The notes beneath the pieces were generated by a model. That model worked only from the letters and a program-made list of their open reading frames with translations, searched no databases and was not told the DNA's origin. Both the position numbers and the translations under genes were made by a program. Positions 1-12,748 of a DNA stretch of 64,000 nucleotides are shown piece after piece; the first letter of the stretch is position 1, and the number at the start of each line of letters is the position of its first letter. The stretch lies in the NCBI GenBank assembly GCA_028583415.1, contig CM053270.1, positions 60,415,117 to 60,479,116 on the forward strand. Reading direction: 5' to 3'. Origin of the DNA: Protea cynaroides. Taxonomy: Eukaryota > Streptophyta > Magnoliopsida > Proteales > Proteaceae.

Positions 1-1470
1 GGAGGGGTGGGAAAAATAAGAAATACCTTCATCCACTGATGGGGTTCTAAATCACCTAAGGCTTAGGAATTCAGAAATCCCTTAGAAACAATAGGAGGTA
101 AGAACCCAAAATCAGAATTAAGAGAATCCGGAAAACAATCTAAAGGCCGGCCTGATCTGGCCTGAAAATATAGTCAGTGCACTGTAATGGATTGATGGAC
201 AGTCCTGCAAACTGCAAAATTATCACTGAAATATGAGGGTTAGATTCTCAGTTATGGAGTAATCCTACTGGAGATTGGACTATCAAGAACTACAGAATCG
301 ATGGGCAGAATAGGCTTTCTAATCAGTGATCAGTTAAGGCTCAAACAGTTGTTTAACGTAACAAAAAGCAGGAACTGAACAGCCAAAATAGATTAAGAAT
401 TCTAAGAATTTAATAAATCCTTGCTGCCCCAGGATTTCAGATAATAATTGGGAAGTTCAGATTTTGAAACTGTCATCACAAGGTTCAAAACTAGTAGCAG
501 AATATCAAACTGAAATCAGATTTCAGAAATCAATATCAAATAAAGAGATTTCGAGAAATCCTAATTGAGGTAGTAATTTAGAAATCGATAGAAAAGATTG
601 AATTTTTCTCATACAGAACTTTGCAATGAGTTATTGAGTTGAATTCTGAAGTTAGAAAACAAAAAACCCAAGTACCTGAATGATAATTAATTAAGAATAG
701 AATTAGGAAAGTAATCTTTCACAAATCACAAGATAGATAAGAAAGGCTCAGAAACTTTATTGATGGAAGGATGAAAGAACAAGAAAGGGAAATATATGAT
801 TAGGAATTCACCTGATCTATGGAGTTGGAATCCACCACATCATTGGCAGTTGACACTTGAATCCACAGTTGTACCTCCTGAATCCACAGAAGAAAGTCTG
901 AAATCCATAGACAACTGAACTAAAGCTTCATCTTCATTACCAAATTTGTATACAAAGCATAGTTCTTACATATGCTTAAAAAAAACTCAAAACAGGAATC
1001 AAACTAGCCTAAAACTCCTCCAGCCAATATCTTACCTTGGAGCTGGTCTTAACTGACTACGATACTATAAAATAATGAACAAGCAATTTGAAACAAGGCT
1101 GGACACATAAAAACCTAATCCAACCCAACAAAACACTTACAAATATAATAAAATTATAATAAAGAAATAGATTCTAACTAGACTAACTAATAAAGAAAAT
1201 CCTATATTCCTATCTCCTATCCATATTTTAGGCCCATTAAAGTAGTCTATTACAAAGAAAACCCATTGAACCAAAGACCCAACATATAAATAACCTAATC
1301 CAAGACTAATTTTCACTAAAATAAGCCCAATTCTGTGTTATCTGTATTATCTACCTCCCTTTCCAATATGTTCTCTCCTATTTCATGAGTGTGATAAGAT
1401 AATGGTCTTCAAATGGTTAGATCCATATTCCATGTTGAAGATATCATCAGTACTCTACATTTTGGTATGC
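1..1470. repeat. Repeat-like DNA upstream of the first visible DHAD exon
   Basis: No exon is visible on either strand. The stretch is AT-rich and full of short phrases such as aatcagaaa and attctaactagac. These phrases and their order recur around 45.4-46.25 kb, for example 'cttaccttgga' and a 'gcccattaaagt' versus 'gccataaaagt' segment. It is probably an old dispersed retrotransposon fragment inside the intron before DHAD exon 'a'. The family was not identified. Confidence 0.35.
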
Positions 1471-1561
1471 TAATGTTTTTTTCTGTAATTTCAGCTTCTA
1501 TGTTGCGGTGAGGGATTTTTTTTTTTTTTTACTTTGAAACTAATGATAATTCTGTTCACAG

Positions 1562-4500
1562 ATGCCAGGTACGATTATGGCAATGGGCCGACTTAATCGC
1601 CCAAGTATCATGGTTTATGGTGGAACAATCAAGGTCAGACACCAGTTTGCTTGGTTACTGGAACTGATTTATGTTTTTTTTTTTTTTTTTTTTCATTATT
1701 GGAATGTTTGAACATTTCTATTTGAAAACAGCCTTATTATTGGGAATTGATTTTTCTTTTCTTGTATTTGAATTTCTTTTGGTCCTCTGCCAGTCAGAAG
1801 TCTAGCTATTTCTTCAGAAAGTCATATGTGGTGATTAATGTTTAATAGAATATACATTTTCCTTTAACTCTATTGCTATAAATCAAATACTGTAGTGCCT
1901 TTGTTAGCAGCTCCATGTTTCTATTATTCATGAGATAATTATGATGGGGCTTGTATCAGAAACTATTTAGATTTCCAGATTCCAAACTTGTAAGGAATTG
2001 TATTTTGTTAAATTTTACCATCAATTGATTATTTCTTATTTTGCATTCACTTACTTGTTCCATGTGTTTTTTTATGCAGCCTGGTCATTTTCAGGATCAT
2101 ATTTATGATATAATATCCGCCTTTCAGGTGCTCTTATTTGCCATTAATGCTTTTATAGATTGGTCATTCTCATGTTGTTCCATTGACATTCTTTACAGCT
2201 GATGGGCTGAATATTTCTATTCCTTTTGGTTTTTTCTTATCCCGATGGATAACTTTTATTGCTGCCTACTATTTATCCCTCAGTTTTTCTCATTATTTTT
2301 TCTATTTCAAAATACCATTATGGGGTGCTCTACTTCTTCTTCTGGTTTTGCAGACCTCATACTAATTGTTTCAAATACCATTATAATTTTTCCCCACTTT
2401 TGTTTATAATTTCTTGCATAATCCTATTTGTTTGATCTTGTTTGCACATACAGGACCACCTAAACAAGTGTGTTCTAATATACAAGTACACCTTCTTTTG
2501 CAGTGTTCTATAGCTGCACAAATTATTCTTCCTAACTCTATCCATGATTTTTGTAGTGTTATGGAGAGTATGTTAGTGGCTCCATCACTGATGACCAGAG
2601 AATGAATGTCATCCGCAAATCATGCCCAGGAGCAGGTGCTTGTGGGGGAATGTATACGGCAAATACCATGGCTTCTGCTATTGAGGCAATGGGCATGTCA
2701 CTGCCATACAGGTAGAAACTGCATTTACTGCTTTCTCATTCAAATTGTTTGGGAAACTAGAAATTGTTGCTTCTTTTTGTCACTTTTGAGAATATCGTTT
2801 TCTACTACCACTTATTTTTCACTTGACCTTTTTCTTTATATCTGGCAAAGCTCTTCCATCCCAGCAGAAGACCCATTGAAGTTGGATGAGTGTCGTTTAG
2901 CTGGAAAGTATCTTCTGGATTTAATCAAAATGGACCTGAAACCACGTGATATTATCACTCACAAATCATTACGCAATGCGATGGTTATTGTTATGGCTCT
3001 TGGTGGGTCAACCAATGCTGTCTTACATTTGATTGCTATTGCTAGGTGAGGGGAGCATGCTGTATATTTTCTCATATATACCACTAATTGCATCTTGAAG
3101 CATTAACCGGTGGCCATGCTCTCCTTGGCAGGTCAGTTGGTCTGCAGTTGACTCTTGATAAATTTCAGAAGGTCAGCGATGAGGTTCCCTTCCTTGCTGA
3201 TCTTAAGCCAAGTGGCAAATATGTCATGGAGGATGTACACAAGGTGTGTTGAATGCAAATGATTTATGGATGTACCATGGTTTCATATATAAGTTTTATT
3301 CAGGAACTAATGGAATTGCTTGGCTGAGGAAGGGACACTATTTGAGGTTCCCCCCCCCAAAACACACAAAAATAAATAAAAAAGATTGATGGTCAAATTA
3401 ATATTTGTGCCTACAGATTGGGGGGACCCCAGCAGTTATACGCTATCTTTTGGAGCAAGGGCTGTTAGATGGGGACTGTATGACTGGTAAGTTCATCTTG
3501 TGATAGGGGGTTCCAGTCCTTCCTGATTGTAAACTGACTTAAAATATCTCTATATTCTAGTCACTGGGAAGACGCTCGCAGAAAATGCGAAACTTTTCTC
3601 TTGTTTGGCTGAAGGGCAGGTAAGATAGTAAAAGCATAATAATGTTTCTTTTTCCTCCTGTTCGTCCTTAAGCAATTTGAAGATGCAACTTCTATCTTCT
3701 CCACCTCTGTTTCTCCAGGAAATTATAAGACCAATAGAAAACCCCATCAAGCAGACAGGTCACATCCAGATACTGTATGGAAATCTAGCACCTGAGGGTT
3801 CTGTGGCAAAAATTACTGGAAAAGAAGGGCTATATTTCTCTGGTGTTGTGCTCTACCTAATTTCTGCATTCTTCTTTCTTCATAGCTGTATGCATATCTT
3901 CAAATGCTATGTTGTTAACGTTAGATGAGTATTGCATGTGTTTGGCAGGTCCTGCACTTGTTTTTGAAGGTGAAGAGTCTATGATAGCAGCCATCTCAGA
4001 GAATCCTATGAGTTTTAAGGTATAAATGAAGAAAGTTTATTTTCATAAATTAGTAGCCGCAGTTGTAATTGGAAATCTATCTCAACTCTGAAAGCTATTG
4101 GCATTGTGGGGTTAGGTGCTCTCGAACTTAAGCAATGTTGAGCACTGTCTTGGCTGATCAGTAACATATTGTGTTCAATAAAAGGATTGCAAAATTAGGC
4201 AGTTAAGCTACCAGATTGGAGTTTTCTAGAATGTTTGATGATTGACAATTCATCTCACCAGGAAAGGACAGAATGACAGATAAAAATGCTGCCTTACTAA
4301 CAGTGCTAAAAGACAATCTTAATATTTCTGACAGATGACTTATGTCCAGAAGTGAATCAGGCAAGGGAACGAAATTAAGCCTTAGATTTCAATACACAAA
4401 TTTTGTGTTGTCAAAATCATCTACTAAGGCTATGGTTGGATGCCAAGAAAAGAAAAGAAAATTTTGAAATGGAGGAGAGAGATAGACACATAAAGTGATC

Positions 4501-5086
4501 ATTGTTTCATCATTACTTTTGTCTTTTTTGCTGTTTTTTCTTTTCTTTTCTTGACATCCAAACATAGCCTAAAATTTTTGCACTAGTAATATTAAAGCAT
4601 CATAAGTGGGTTCTCATTGCCTTCTTTTCAAGATCTTAAGTGAGGCATGAGACTAGCTGTAGCTCCTGTTAAAGATGTCACTTGGGTTTGTTGCCATTAA
4701 GATGCTCCAATCTAAATATTACTTCTTTGACCTTGGTTTATTTAATATTTATTTGGCTCATTTTCGTGTTGTATATGGTCATCTTCTTCATCAGGATGCT
4801 GTATATGCTCATCTTCTTCATTAAGATCTTAACCATGAGCCAATGTGCCACAAGTGATGTGTCCCTTGTTTTATGCAGTACAGGGAAAGGGTTGTTTGAG
4901 AGATCAGTAGACAGTAGATGTAGAACTTTGCTGAGTTCCTGCTTATATTGGCTATATCATTTTGCAGGGAAAAGTAGTTGTTATTAGAGGAGAGGGTCCC
5001 AAAGGGGGACCGGGTATGCCTGAGATGTTAACACCGACGAGCGCAATAATGGGGGCAGGTCTCGGAAAGGTATTCTTATTTATTCA

Positions 5087-5147
<61 letters not shown>

Positions 5148-8100
5148 GTATATATATGGGATTTTCTTATTGACACCCCTCAAGGTTTGAATGGGAATGG
5201 TACCTCTTTTTATTTGTCCTCAATCAACCTACTATTTTTCGGGAAATGGAATCTATTGAGGGGTAAACTAATGATTTCACATACATGCTGACATCACTTG
5301 AACTTTTAAAAACTATGTCTTGATCACATGTCAAGGGGGATAGAATCGTAAAATCAAGCTAGAACAAATTCTTAAAATAAAAAGTACTGTTCCACTTCCT
5401 CTTCCTCAACAAAAGTGTATGGATAGGTGGACCATTAGCTTCCACAAAACTTTCCGATGTTTATTTAGGAACCTCAATAAATGCAGGATGAGAAAAACCA
5501 GAAGAATTGAACTTTGAAGAAAGAACCTCAGAAACTAACACACACCTGAAATACGGAATCAAGTTTAAGAAAAGATCGATCCAAACCAACTTGGTTGGTG
5601 TCGGCTATCCCAACGTTTCCGGCAGGGATAGCAAGCGGGACCGGGACCATCGTCGATTTCACCACATCAACACACACTGCAGATTCTCAAGTTAACTCTG
5701 GACTCACACCATATCCGTGTCATCTCCAACTACTACTCTCTTCAGCAGAATCTGTGTCGACACATCCCTGTGGCAGAAGAAGAAGACAAAGAGGATCCAC
5801 CATAAAGCATAGCAAACCAAATCTCCACCTCAGCCCATCTCCCCTCCTCAGGCCTGCTGCAAATCAGCCTCAATTCTTGGTGCGAAACAAGGTCGATTAC
5901 TGAAACGCCACTAGTACCCCACAGCCAGAGCCCGAAGTATAAGACTGGCTGCTCAGCCTTCTCCAACGGCCTATCTCTTCCTCGCCATCGTCGATATGGA
6001 GGCACCATCTCCTTCACTCTCATTGTCCGTGAAGTCGCAGTCAAAGTAGGTGGAGGAGTGGATGAGAGCAAGAACAGCAAAATTCTTGCAGGGAGCATTT
6101 ACAAAGTTTCCCACAATGGTTAGGAGACATCGGGAATAGGAGAGAGAGGTGTCTGAAGATGCATAGAACATTCGTGAGAGACATTCCTTGCAAAAACCAT
6201 GGCCGCATTGGAGTAGGAGACTAAGAAACGTGGAACCTTCATCTCTTATTCTTCACTTCAGAAAGGCAGATCGATTGAAATCGATTGGAAATTAATAGAT
6301 ATTCAAAAACTGAATTCGGTCTCACATTCAATTGAGATGGGAATCAGGAGTAACATAAACAAATCCATCTGTGACAAATGGATACATAAATATAGAGAGA
6401 AGGAACCCAAGTGGATTAATAAGTTGAGATTGTTTGACAGTGGAATGGAGAGGGAAGTAAACAGAGAATAAGAAGAAAATAAAGTAAAGCAGCTGTTCTT
6501 TAATTTCTATCCCAATTCTATTGTGTCGTTTCTTCTTTGTTTTGACTACAAGTTTACGGTTTGTTCCCGATAGGTCGAAGCTCGAGAGTGCTCAACATCA
6601 CAAATGACTGAAGGGGAGACCGAGGATAGAAATTGCAAGAGAGACGGGGTCGGTTTTTGCCATGTACAATGCCATTTTCTGTAGAATGAAGCTGAGAGTG
6701 AGAGATGGGAAGAGCCAGAAAGAAAAGTGAGTTGTCTCATGTAAGGGAGAGGCACATATAAAAGGGGTCATTTAACAGTTGCAGGGGTTCACTGGAAAAA
6801 AAAAAAGACTACAGGTTATTTGATTTGATTTTACGTTGTTACCCCTCTAGACAAGATTCAATGGAATGGTTCCAAATTAGTTTGAAATTTCTTTTTTACC
6901 CTTGGAGTTGAGCACTATTGAGAATAAGACAAAGGGCTATAAAGAGAGGGTGTCAAATTCTAAGTGCACCTATACAGGTATCATTCAGACACTCCTGTAT
7001 ATCAAGTGTTGGCATGCCCATAAGTTCTGTGAACTAATAGGTCTGCTAGTACAGGTGTGTCTCACTTTTCGGTCTCTTAGAATCCTGACTTGTCTTGCTT
7101 CTTACATCATGCAGTAGCCAGAAGTGTTTCTAGGTCAAAGAAGCAGCATGTCATGTACGTGGTGGTTACAAATTCACAACGTAAGGAAAAGTGTGCTACA
7201 TTTTATCCTTCTTCCAGGTGGATTAATATATCACAGTAACAAATTTTGAGGTAGGCCAAAAATGACTTGGGCAGATGTGAAAAAAAATATATGAATGGAT
7301 TTAGGTGGACAACAAACACAACTTTAAATAGTTGAATGGCGAAACAGGATCCTTGTAGTTGACCCTATTTAGTTAGGGTGAGACTTTGCTGAGTTGAGTT
7401 GAGTTGTACATAACCAAAGAAAAGATGCCTTTTGCTTCTAATTCTTATTATAGCTTTTATTAAACTGAGTAAATTGAGGAAGAAGGTTTTTAACCTTTTG
7501 GATTGCGTAATGACAATACTTTTATGAATATATGGGAGTACTTAAAGAATATCTTTTGTGGAATTCTATGGTCATGGGTGTAATTGTATATATCTTAATT
7601 CTGTTCTGAAGGGTATGTGGCAGGAGTTAATTGTTAATTTGCCTTCTGCTGGAGGATGTTATCTTTGTGTAGTTGGTGTTGCAATATTTAGGTTTTGACA
7701 TCTTTTCTAATTATTTTCTTTGAACTCTGCAGGATGTTGCTTTGTTGACAGATGGCAGATTTTCAGGGGGTTCACATGGATATGTTGTTGGTCATATATG
7801 CCCCGAGGCTCAGGTACAAATATATTTCAATTAAATTAAAATCCTGCAGAGATTTCCAGCCATATACATCTCATAATGTGGGCCTGCCACTGTATCACAG
7901 GTCCTTTAGCCTTTCTAATTCTGACTATTGTCTGCTTCTTCTTTTTTTGTCCATATCTGTTATCATTTGCTGTACTATATGCCTTTAACTGGCCCATGGG
8001 CACTTCAAAATGGAAAAGAAGGGGAACGAGGAGAGATGAAGAGGTGGTGTTTGGACTTACTTCAAACTTTCAATGCTGTTTCATGGGTTTGATCCATGTC

Positions 8101-9712
8101 CCCTCACTTGGACACGGGGAATGCCATAGCTACCAGAGCTGGGGATCATTAGCTAAATTTGGGGATTTTAAATCACTTGCAATTTGACACAGTCCACACT
8201 GAAAATTTTGATCTCTCTGATATTCCGAACAAAGGTTTAAATTCCTGACTTTGGCATCACTCATATGGACTAACAGTTTTAACACTTAAAATAAATGAGA
8301 GCCTTAGGGTGTTCAGTACCAACTGTGGTGATCCTCTCTTGGACTATCAATTGGACTTGGTCAAATGGTAACCATTGCTAGTTAATTGTTGCTTATCATC
8401 AGACCAAACAATTTCCTTCAGATGCTTCAGATTTCTTCACTTTGGCTTCAATTGAACTAAAATACTCAAACGAGGGATGAGGTTGAAGTCATTTGGGATA
8501 AAAACACAGTCATCTCTGAAATCTTACACGAGAAAGAAGTAACACACATATGAAACTATTTGCATCTCCTCTTTTGATGCAATAACCTTTTTAGTCTCCA
8601 ATATAGTCTAGTATTTATGTAATCTTTTTTTATTGCAATATTTGTATCATCTTTTACATGTTATTGGGTACAAGTAGGTTGGTAAGGTGTTCATAGGTGG
8701 GGTGGAGATCTGGGTCTCTATTGCATTGCCGGATTAGGGTGGGTTTCCATTCTGTGTCTTGGTTTTGTTTGTTACGTGTTTCACTTTTTTGGGTGTTAAG
8801 TAGGCCTGGCAAGGTGTTTATAGGTTGTTTGTTCGATAAAAGACAAGGGCTAACATGACCCTAGCTGCTTATGTATGGTTATGAGTTAGTAGTCGCTTCA
8901 GCTAACTCTACCCAACTTTTGAATGTACATACTAACATGACACAAGTAACAGACTATCTGAAGAAATGAAATTATAATGGGTTCGTCATGAAATTTGGCC
9001 TAATTATTCTGGATATGCCCGGGAAAAGAGGGATCCATAATTTGTCTTGATCTTGGATGCCTTCCGTTCTAGAGTTTAGAGGACAGAATATTTTCAGTTA
9101 GACATTAGGATGAATACTTTATGGGATATGGTCATCTGGATGATGTCAGTTGTATATCTCTTAATGCTCCTTTTTTTTTTTTTTAGTTATCCTTGTGAAA
9201 GCCTTTCTTCTTTTTGTTTTGCTTATGTTAATACAAGTTCTAATTATTAGAGGGGAGGTTTGCTTCTCTGTCGATCTGTTCCATACGCTATATTACCTCT
9301 TGCCAAAAGATATTGTCTATGTTAATAGATTAAAGAAGAAAAGACAACCAAAAATTTAGGCTAATCATGTACTTGAGCAGCGTTGAACAGAATAAATTGT
9401 AATGTCTTTTCAGGACGGTGGTCCAATTGGCCTGATTGAAAATGGAGATATCATCACTATTGATGTTGTGAAGAAAAGTATGGATGTTCAGTTAACAGAT
9501 GAGGAGATGACCATGCGAAGAAAGAAATGGACTCCACCAGCATACAAAGCTACCAGAGGAGTTCTATACAAGGTCTGTAAGAACTATATCATTTCACAAA
9601 CAACATATGTTGTCAGTATATATATATACATCTTGTATTGAAAGATAATCCTCTATTTCAGTATATCAAGAATGTGCAACCAGCTTCAAGGGGCTGTGTG
9701 ACCGACGAGTAG
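1562..9712 (+). CDS. DHAD: Dihydroxy-acid dehydratase, 3' part (13 exons, 5' end off window)
   Basis: DHAD (EC 4.2.1.9) dehydrates 2,3-dihydroxy-3-methyl acids to 2-keto acids in the plastid, the third common step of isoleucine, valine and leucine synthesis. Exons: 1562-1633, 2080-2127, 2557-2711, 2851-3045, 3132-3243, 3417-3486, 3561-3619, 3719-3842, 3949-4019, 4968-5069, 7733-7813, 9414-9572, 9662-9712 (stop TAG). All have GT-AG borders and matching phases, and encode 432 residues against roughly 600 for the plant family. Missing are the transit peptide and the first ~170 residues, including the first two cluster cysteines; the CDK signature would end just before exon 1562. Visible are the third cluster region (PGAGACGGMYTANTMA), ALGGSTNAVLHL, KGGPGMPEM, and the second IlvD/Edd signature LLTDGRFSGGSHG with the catalytic serine. 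The C-terminus is GCVTDE. Intron 10 (2.66 kb) and intron 11 (1.6 kb) are long. No lesion is seen. Whether 5' exons exist upstream cannot be told here. Confidence 0.96.
4428..4569. mobile_element. Tourist-like MITE (142 bp) in DHAD intron 9
   Basis: Terminal inverted repeats of about 30 bp start GGCTATGGTTGGATGCCAAG on the left; the right end reads as GGCTATGTTTGGATGTCAAG on the other strand. Both sides carry the 3-bp target duplication TAA (4425-4427 and 4570-4572). A TAA/TTA duplication and a GG-starting inverted repeat are the marks of PIF/Harbinger-derived Tourist MITEs. No coding capacity. Confidence 0.85.
5070..7732. other. DHAD intron 10: CT microsatellite and anciently duplicated DNA
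   Basis: The intron opens with a (CT)n tract at about 5089-5139. Segments 6230-6750 and 6850-7100 recur, with deletions, at 19.39-20.03 kb in the downstream duplicate. Around 5.5-6.2 kb both strands have open frames of 60-118 codons, but no family was recognised and no splice structure supports them. Near 7366-7405 lies a possible SINE tail (gaccctatttagttagggtg). Nothing else identifiable. Confidence 0.6.
7814..9413. other. DHAD intron 11, no recognisable feature
   Basis: 1.6 kb of AT-rich intron with a poly-T run near 9171-9184. Two short related phrases containing 'ggtaaggtgttcatagg' and 'ggcaaggtgtttatagg' occur near 8690 and 8810. No coding or element structure was seen. Confidence 0.5.
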
Positions 9713-10620
9713 ATGAAGCATTTTTTACAATATAGAGTGCTGACCGGTACCTATATTTTGTATCTGCTACAATCCAATGTCGACTTACTGGCTCTTCCAA
9801 CGGATTTCTCGGGCACTGAGACACAAAGTGTTTGCTTGGTGATGACAGCTGTCACAGCTGAGTATTTTTTTAGGAATGTTAAGAAATCCTTCCGTAACCC
9901 ATTGTTTTAAAAGTAGTTATATTGTTATATTATACATTAAAGGAAGTTGTTCAAATTGATTGTTCACTTGAGTTTAATGGGATTCCATATGATCCACCAT
10001 ACAGTCCTGAATGTACGAAGAGCTTCTATTCAGGGTTGTGGCATGCCTTTTGATAGGCCAGCCAAACATGGCTGGATAATTGTGTCTTATAAGAGCTATT
10101 ATATTCCAAATTGAGATATGGAGTCCCCAATACAAAACTGAAAACATATAAGCTGCATGAAATCTTGATAACCATCCAGTCAACAGATAGTTTTCCAAAT
10201 GGAAACTGTTTTGGAGAGTGTCTTCCCCATGTAATCATGTAAGAAGTCCATTCTGACATTTTGGGACCATTTTAAGGTTGCATTTGCACAAGGTGAAATG
10301 TGGTATTAATTTTTAGGGCTTTAGATTAGCCCTGAGATTTTAGGTTTGCAACCGTCTGACTGTTGAATGGTTCTTCCCTCACAGCAGTCTAAAAAGCTGC
10401 AGTGGGCTTAACTGGGTTCTGACATTATAGTTTACACTTTTGAAAGGAAAATATTGATTCTTTACACTTCATGTTTCTCAAGTTGACAGATCTGTTGTCT
10501 GCATTCAGTATTTTATAATACGAATCACAATCAATCTGGTAAGTTACTTTTATTCTTAGCCGACCATATAGGAATACGAAACTGCCCACTGTGGCCTAAA
10601 TACTGGTTGCATGATCAATA
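9713..10620. other. DHAD 3' UTR and flank, source of the downstream duplicate
   Basis: Follows the DHAD stop codon. No canonical AATAAA signal stands out. The part from about 10.10 to 10.60 kb is paralogous to 20.04-20.39 plus 21.12-21.28 kb. It keeps the uninterrupted version of the site where the copy carries a transposon (near 10.42 kb). Confidence 0.6.
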
Positions 10621-10630
10621 TTTTTTTGAG

Positions 10631-10660
10631 TGGGGAGGGGGGGTGGGGGGTGGGGGGTGG
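10631..10660. repeat. G-rich tract, possible G-quadruplex
   Basis: Several runs of four or more G separated by single T or A (gggg, ggggggg, gggggg, gggggg) directly precede a 201-bp tandem duplication. The pattern fits a G4-forming sequence on the + strand; formation is not shown. Confidence 0.5.
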
Positions 10661-10661
10661 A

Positions 10662-11053
10662 AATTACACTGGGACATCTAAAGAAACTATGCCTGAAATA
10701 CCACAGGTTTGATATATTATGTTTGTGATATCTCAAGTTGTATAAATATTACGTTTGGAACACCTTAGGTTTCATAAATGTAATATTTGGGGTAGCTCCT
10801 ATTTACATATTTCCAATTTTGTTCATGGATATTTTGTGTGGTGACAGCAGCAGGGGGGGGGGAATTACACTGGGACATCTAAAGAAACTATGCCTGAAAT
10901 ACCACAGGTTTGATATATTATGTTTGTGATATCTCAAGTTGTATAAATATTACGTTTGGAACACCTTAGGTTTCATAAATGTAATATTTGGGGTAGCTCC
11001 TATTTACATATTTCCAATTTTGTTCATGGATATTTTGTGTGGTGACAGCAGCA
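10662..11053. repeat. 201-bp tandem duplication
   Basis: Two copies with a 201-bp period: 10662-10852 and 10863-11053, separated by a short G run. They read identically over the parts compared, so the duplication is recent or recently homogenised. Each copy contains an open frame beginning MYKYYVWNTLGF, which is simply duplicated and shows no sign of being a gene. Confidence 0.9.
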
Positions 11054-11646
11054 CCCACAGCAACGGAAGAGAGAAAAACAGAGGAAGGGAGAGAAATGCA
11101 AAGTTAGTCGGGGTAGAGAAAGCAGTAGGGAAAGATGCAGAGAGTGTGGGTCTGTGTGTGCCCCGCCTGTAACCTAGCGGATAAAGTACATTACATAGTC
11201 CGTTTCAGTAAAATTTCAGCCATTTTGATTGAAATTTTGGATTTCTGCTAGGCCGAAACGGCACAAAACCCGAGTTTTTGAATCTTGGTCAAGCTTAGAA
11301 AAAACAATTAGACAAACATTGAGATAGGGTAACTTCACACACCTTGAAACGATCAGCGGTGAAAGTGTGTTTCAGATCTTTGCCTTCCTTCAACGGGGTT
11401 GAATTCGTCTTCAATTATTGGAGGCTCCAATCGCTGGATGGGCGATTGGAACCTCTAATAATTGGAAACAAATTGAACTCCCTTCAACGCGGTATTAGCA
11501 GCAGCCTGGCCAGAGGAATCCCTTCTAGCTAGACTTGGGGCATTGAGATCCCTGACTACAAGAACATTAGGTGTAGGGCGTCTCAAATTACTATGACTTA
11601 TCAGACTTCCTAGGTGATTGGTAGGAACTGACTAGAGGACCCCTGG

Positions 11647-12300
11647 TAAGGGTGTCAACGGGCCGGTCCGGGCCGGTTTTGGTCCGGACTGAATCGGTGT
11701 CGGGTTTTATAAGCTCAGCCCAAAACATGTCCAGAGTTTGGGCTGGGTTGGGCTGCGTTGGACACAATAACTATCGAGCTGGTCCGGTGTCGGTTTGTTA
11801 TCGGGTTGGATTTATTAAGATGATTTCGGGTTGGTTCGATCCGGACCGGGTTTATCAAGCTTATCGGGCCTATATGTAAGATATATAGCCTATTTTTTTA
11901 TTTCTATCTATAAAATTAGCATCATTCCTTCTATATGCATGTAATTCAGTAAATTGTAACAATTAACATACTCTTTTCAACTATAGATTCATATAATCTT
12001 TCGGATCAAGAAGTGAACTATAACAGTGTAATATAATCCATCAAAATTTAAAATCATTAAAATTAAGAAACTGGGCCCGGATGGACCTTACCGGTGTTCG
12101 GGTTAGGTATTATTGGTTCGGGTTAGTTCGGGCTTCTTAATAGGTTGGTCCGGTCTGGTTTCGGTTTGGGCTGAAATGGTGTCGGGCTTTACAAGCCGAG
12201 ACCGAAACCTATCCATTAAGGTTCGGTCTGGACTGGGTTCGGGTTATATCGGGCCGGCTCAGTCCGTGCTATCGGACCGGGCCCATTTTTGACACCCTTA
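11647..12300. mobile_element. hAT-type non-autonomous element (654 bp)
   Basis: Inverted repeats TAAGGGTGTCAA and TTGACACCCTTA bound the element. The flanking 8-bp duplications are ACCCCTGG (11639-11646) and ACCCCTGA (12301-12308), 7 of 8 identical. The interior alternates GGCCGG/GGTCCGG/TCGGGTT-rich ends with an AT-rich core and has no transposase. Structure and 8-bp duplication point to a hAT MITE. Confidence 0.88.
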
Positions 12301-12308
12301 ACCCCTGA

Positions 12309-12500
12309 AAACAGATCGTCTTGAACTTGAGAAATGCCAGTGTCGACTGGATGGCCAACACTTGACACTCCCTTATATCCAACGGTATGAGAGTAATTGA
12401 ATGTTTTTGTAATATTTTTTTTTTTTTAAGTTTTCTTTATAATCACTCTCATTCTATTGCTCTCATTCCATTGAACGGCTGGATGACCGACACTGTTCCA
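12309..12500. repeat. Imperfect foldback upstream of the PPR gene
   Basis: Segment 12315-12410 and the reverse complement of about 12430-12550 share phrases: gaaatgccagtgtcgactgga versus aaaatgccagggtcgcctgga, then atgagagtaat versus atgagagcaat. It may be a degraded inverted-repeat element or a duplicated promoter segment. No target duplication was found. Confidence 0.35.
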
Positions 12501-12748
12501 GGCGACCCTGGCATTTTTCAAATTGATCAAGAACTTGAGACGAGCCAAGTTCAGGACCTCTCACCCTCACGACCCTGTAGGTGGTGTTGTGCGATCGATT
12601 TCCCATCCTGCTGCAAGTGGCACTCAATGTCACATCCGAGCCCTTGTGTCCCCCAAGTTTTGACTGGTTTTCTCTTCTACTGCTTTCACTTGACCATTTT
12701 CCTGCAGAATCTCTCTCACGTTGAGCCTGTTTTTCCTGCTTATCTCCA

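Noticed and set aside
1389..1412. tgtgataagataatg, which could read C-D-K-I-M, as the DHAD exon carrying the CDK signature
   Set aside because: The bases before it do not encode the expected residues, and no donor follows in the right phase. Treated as coincidence.
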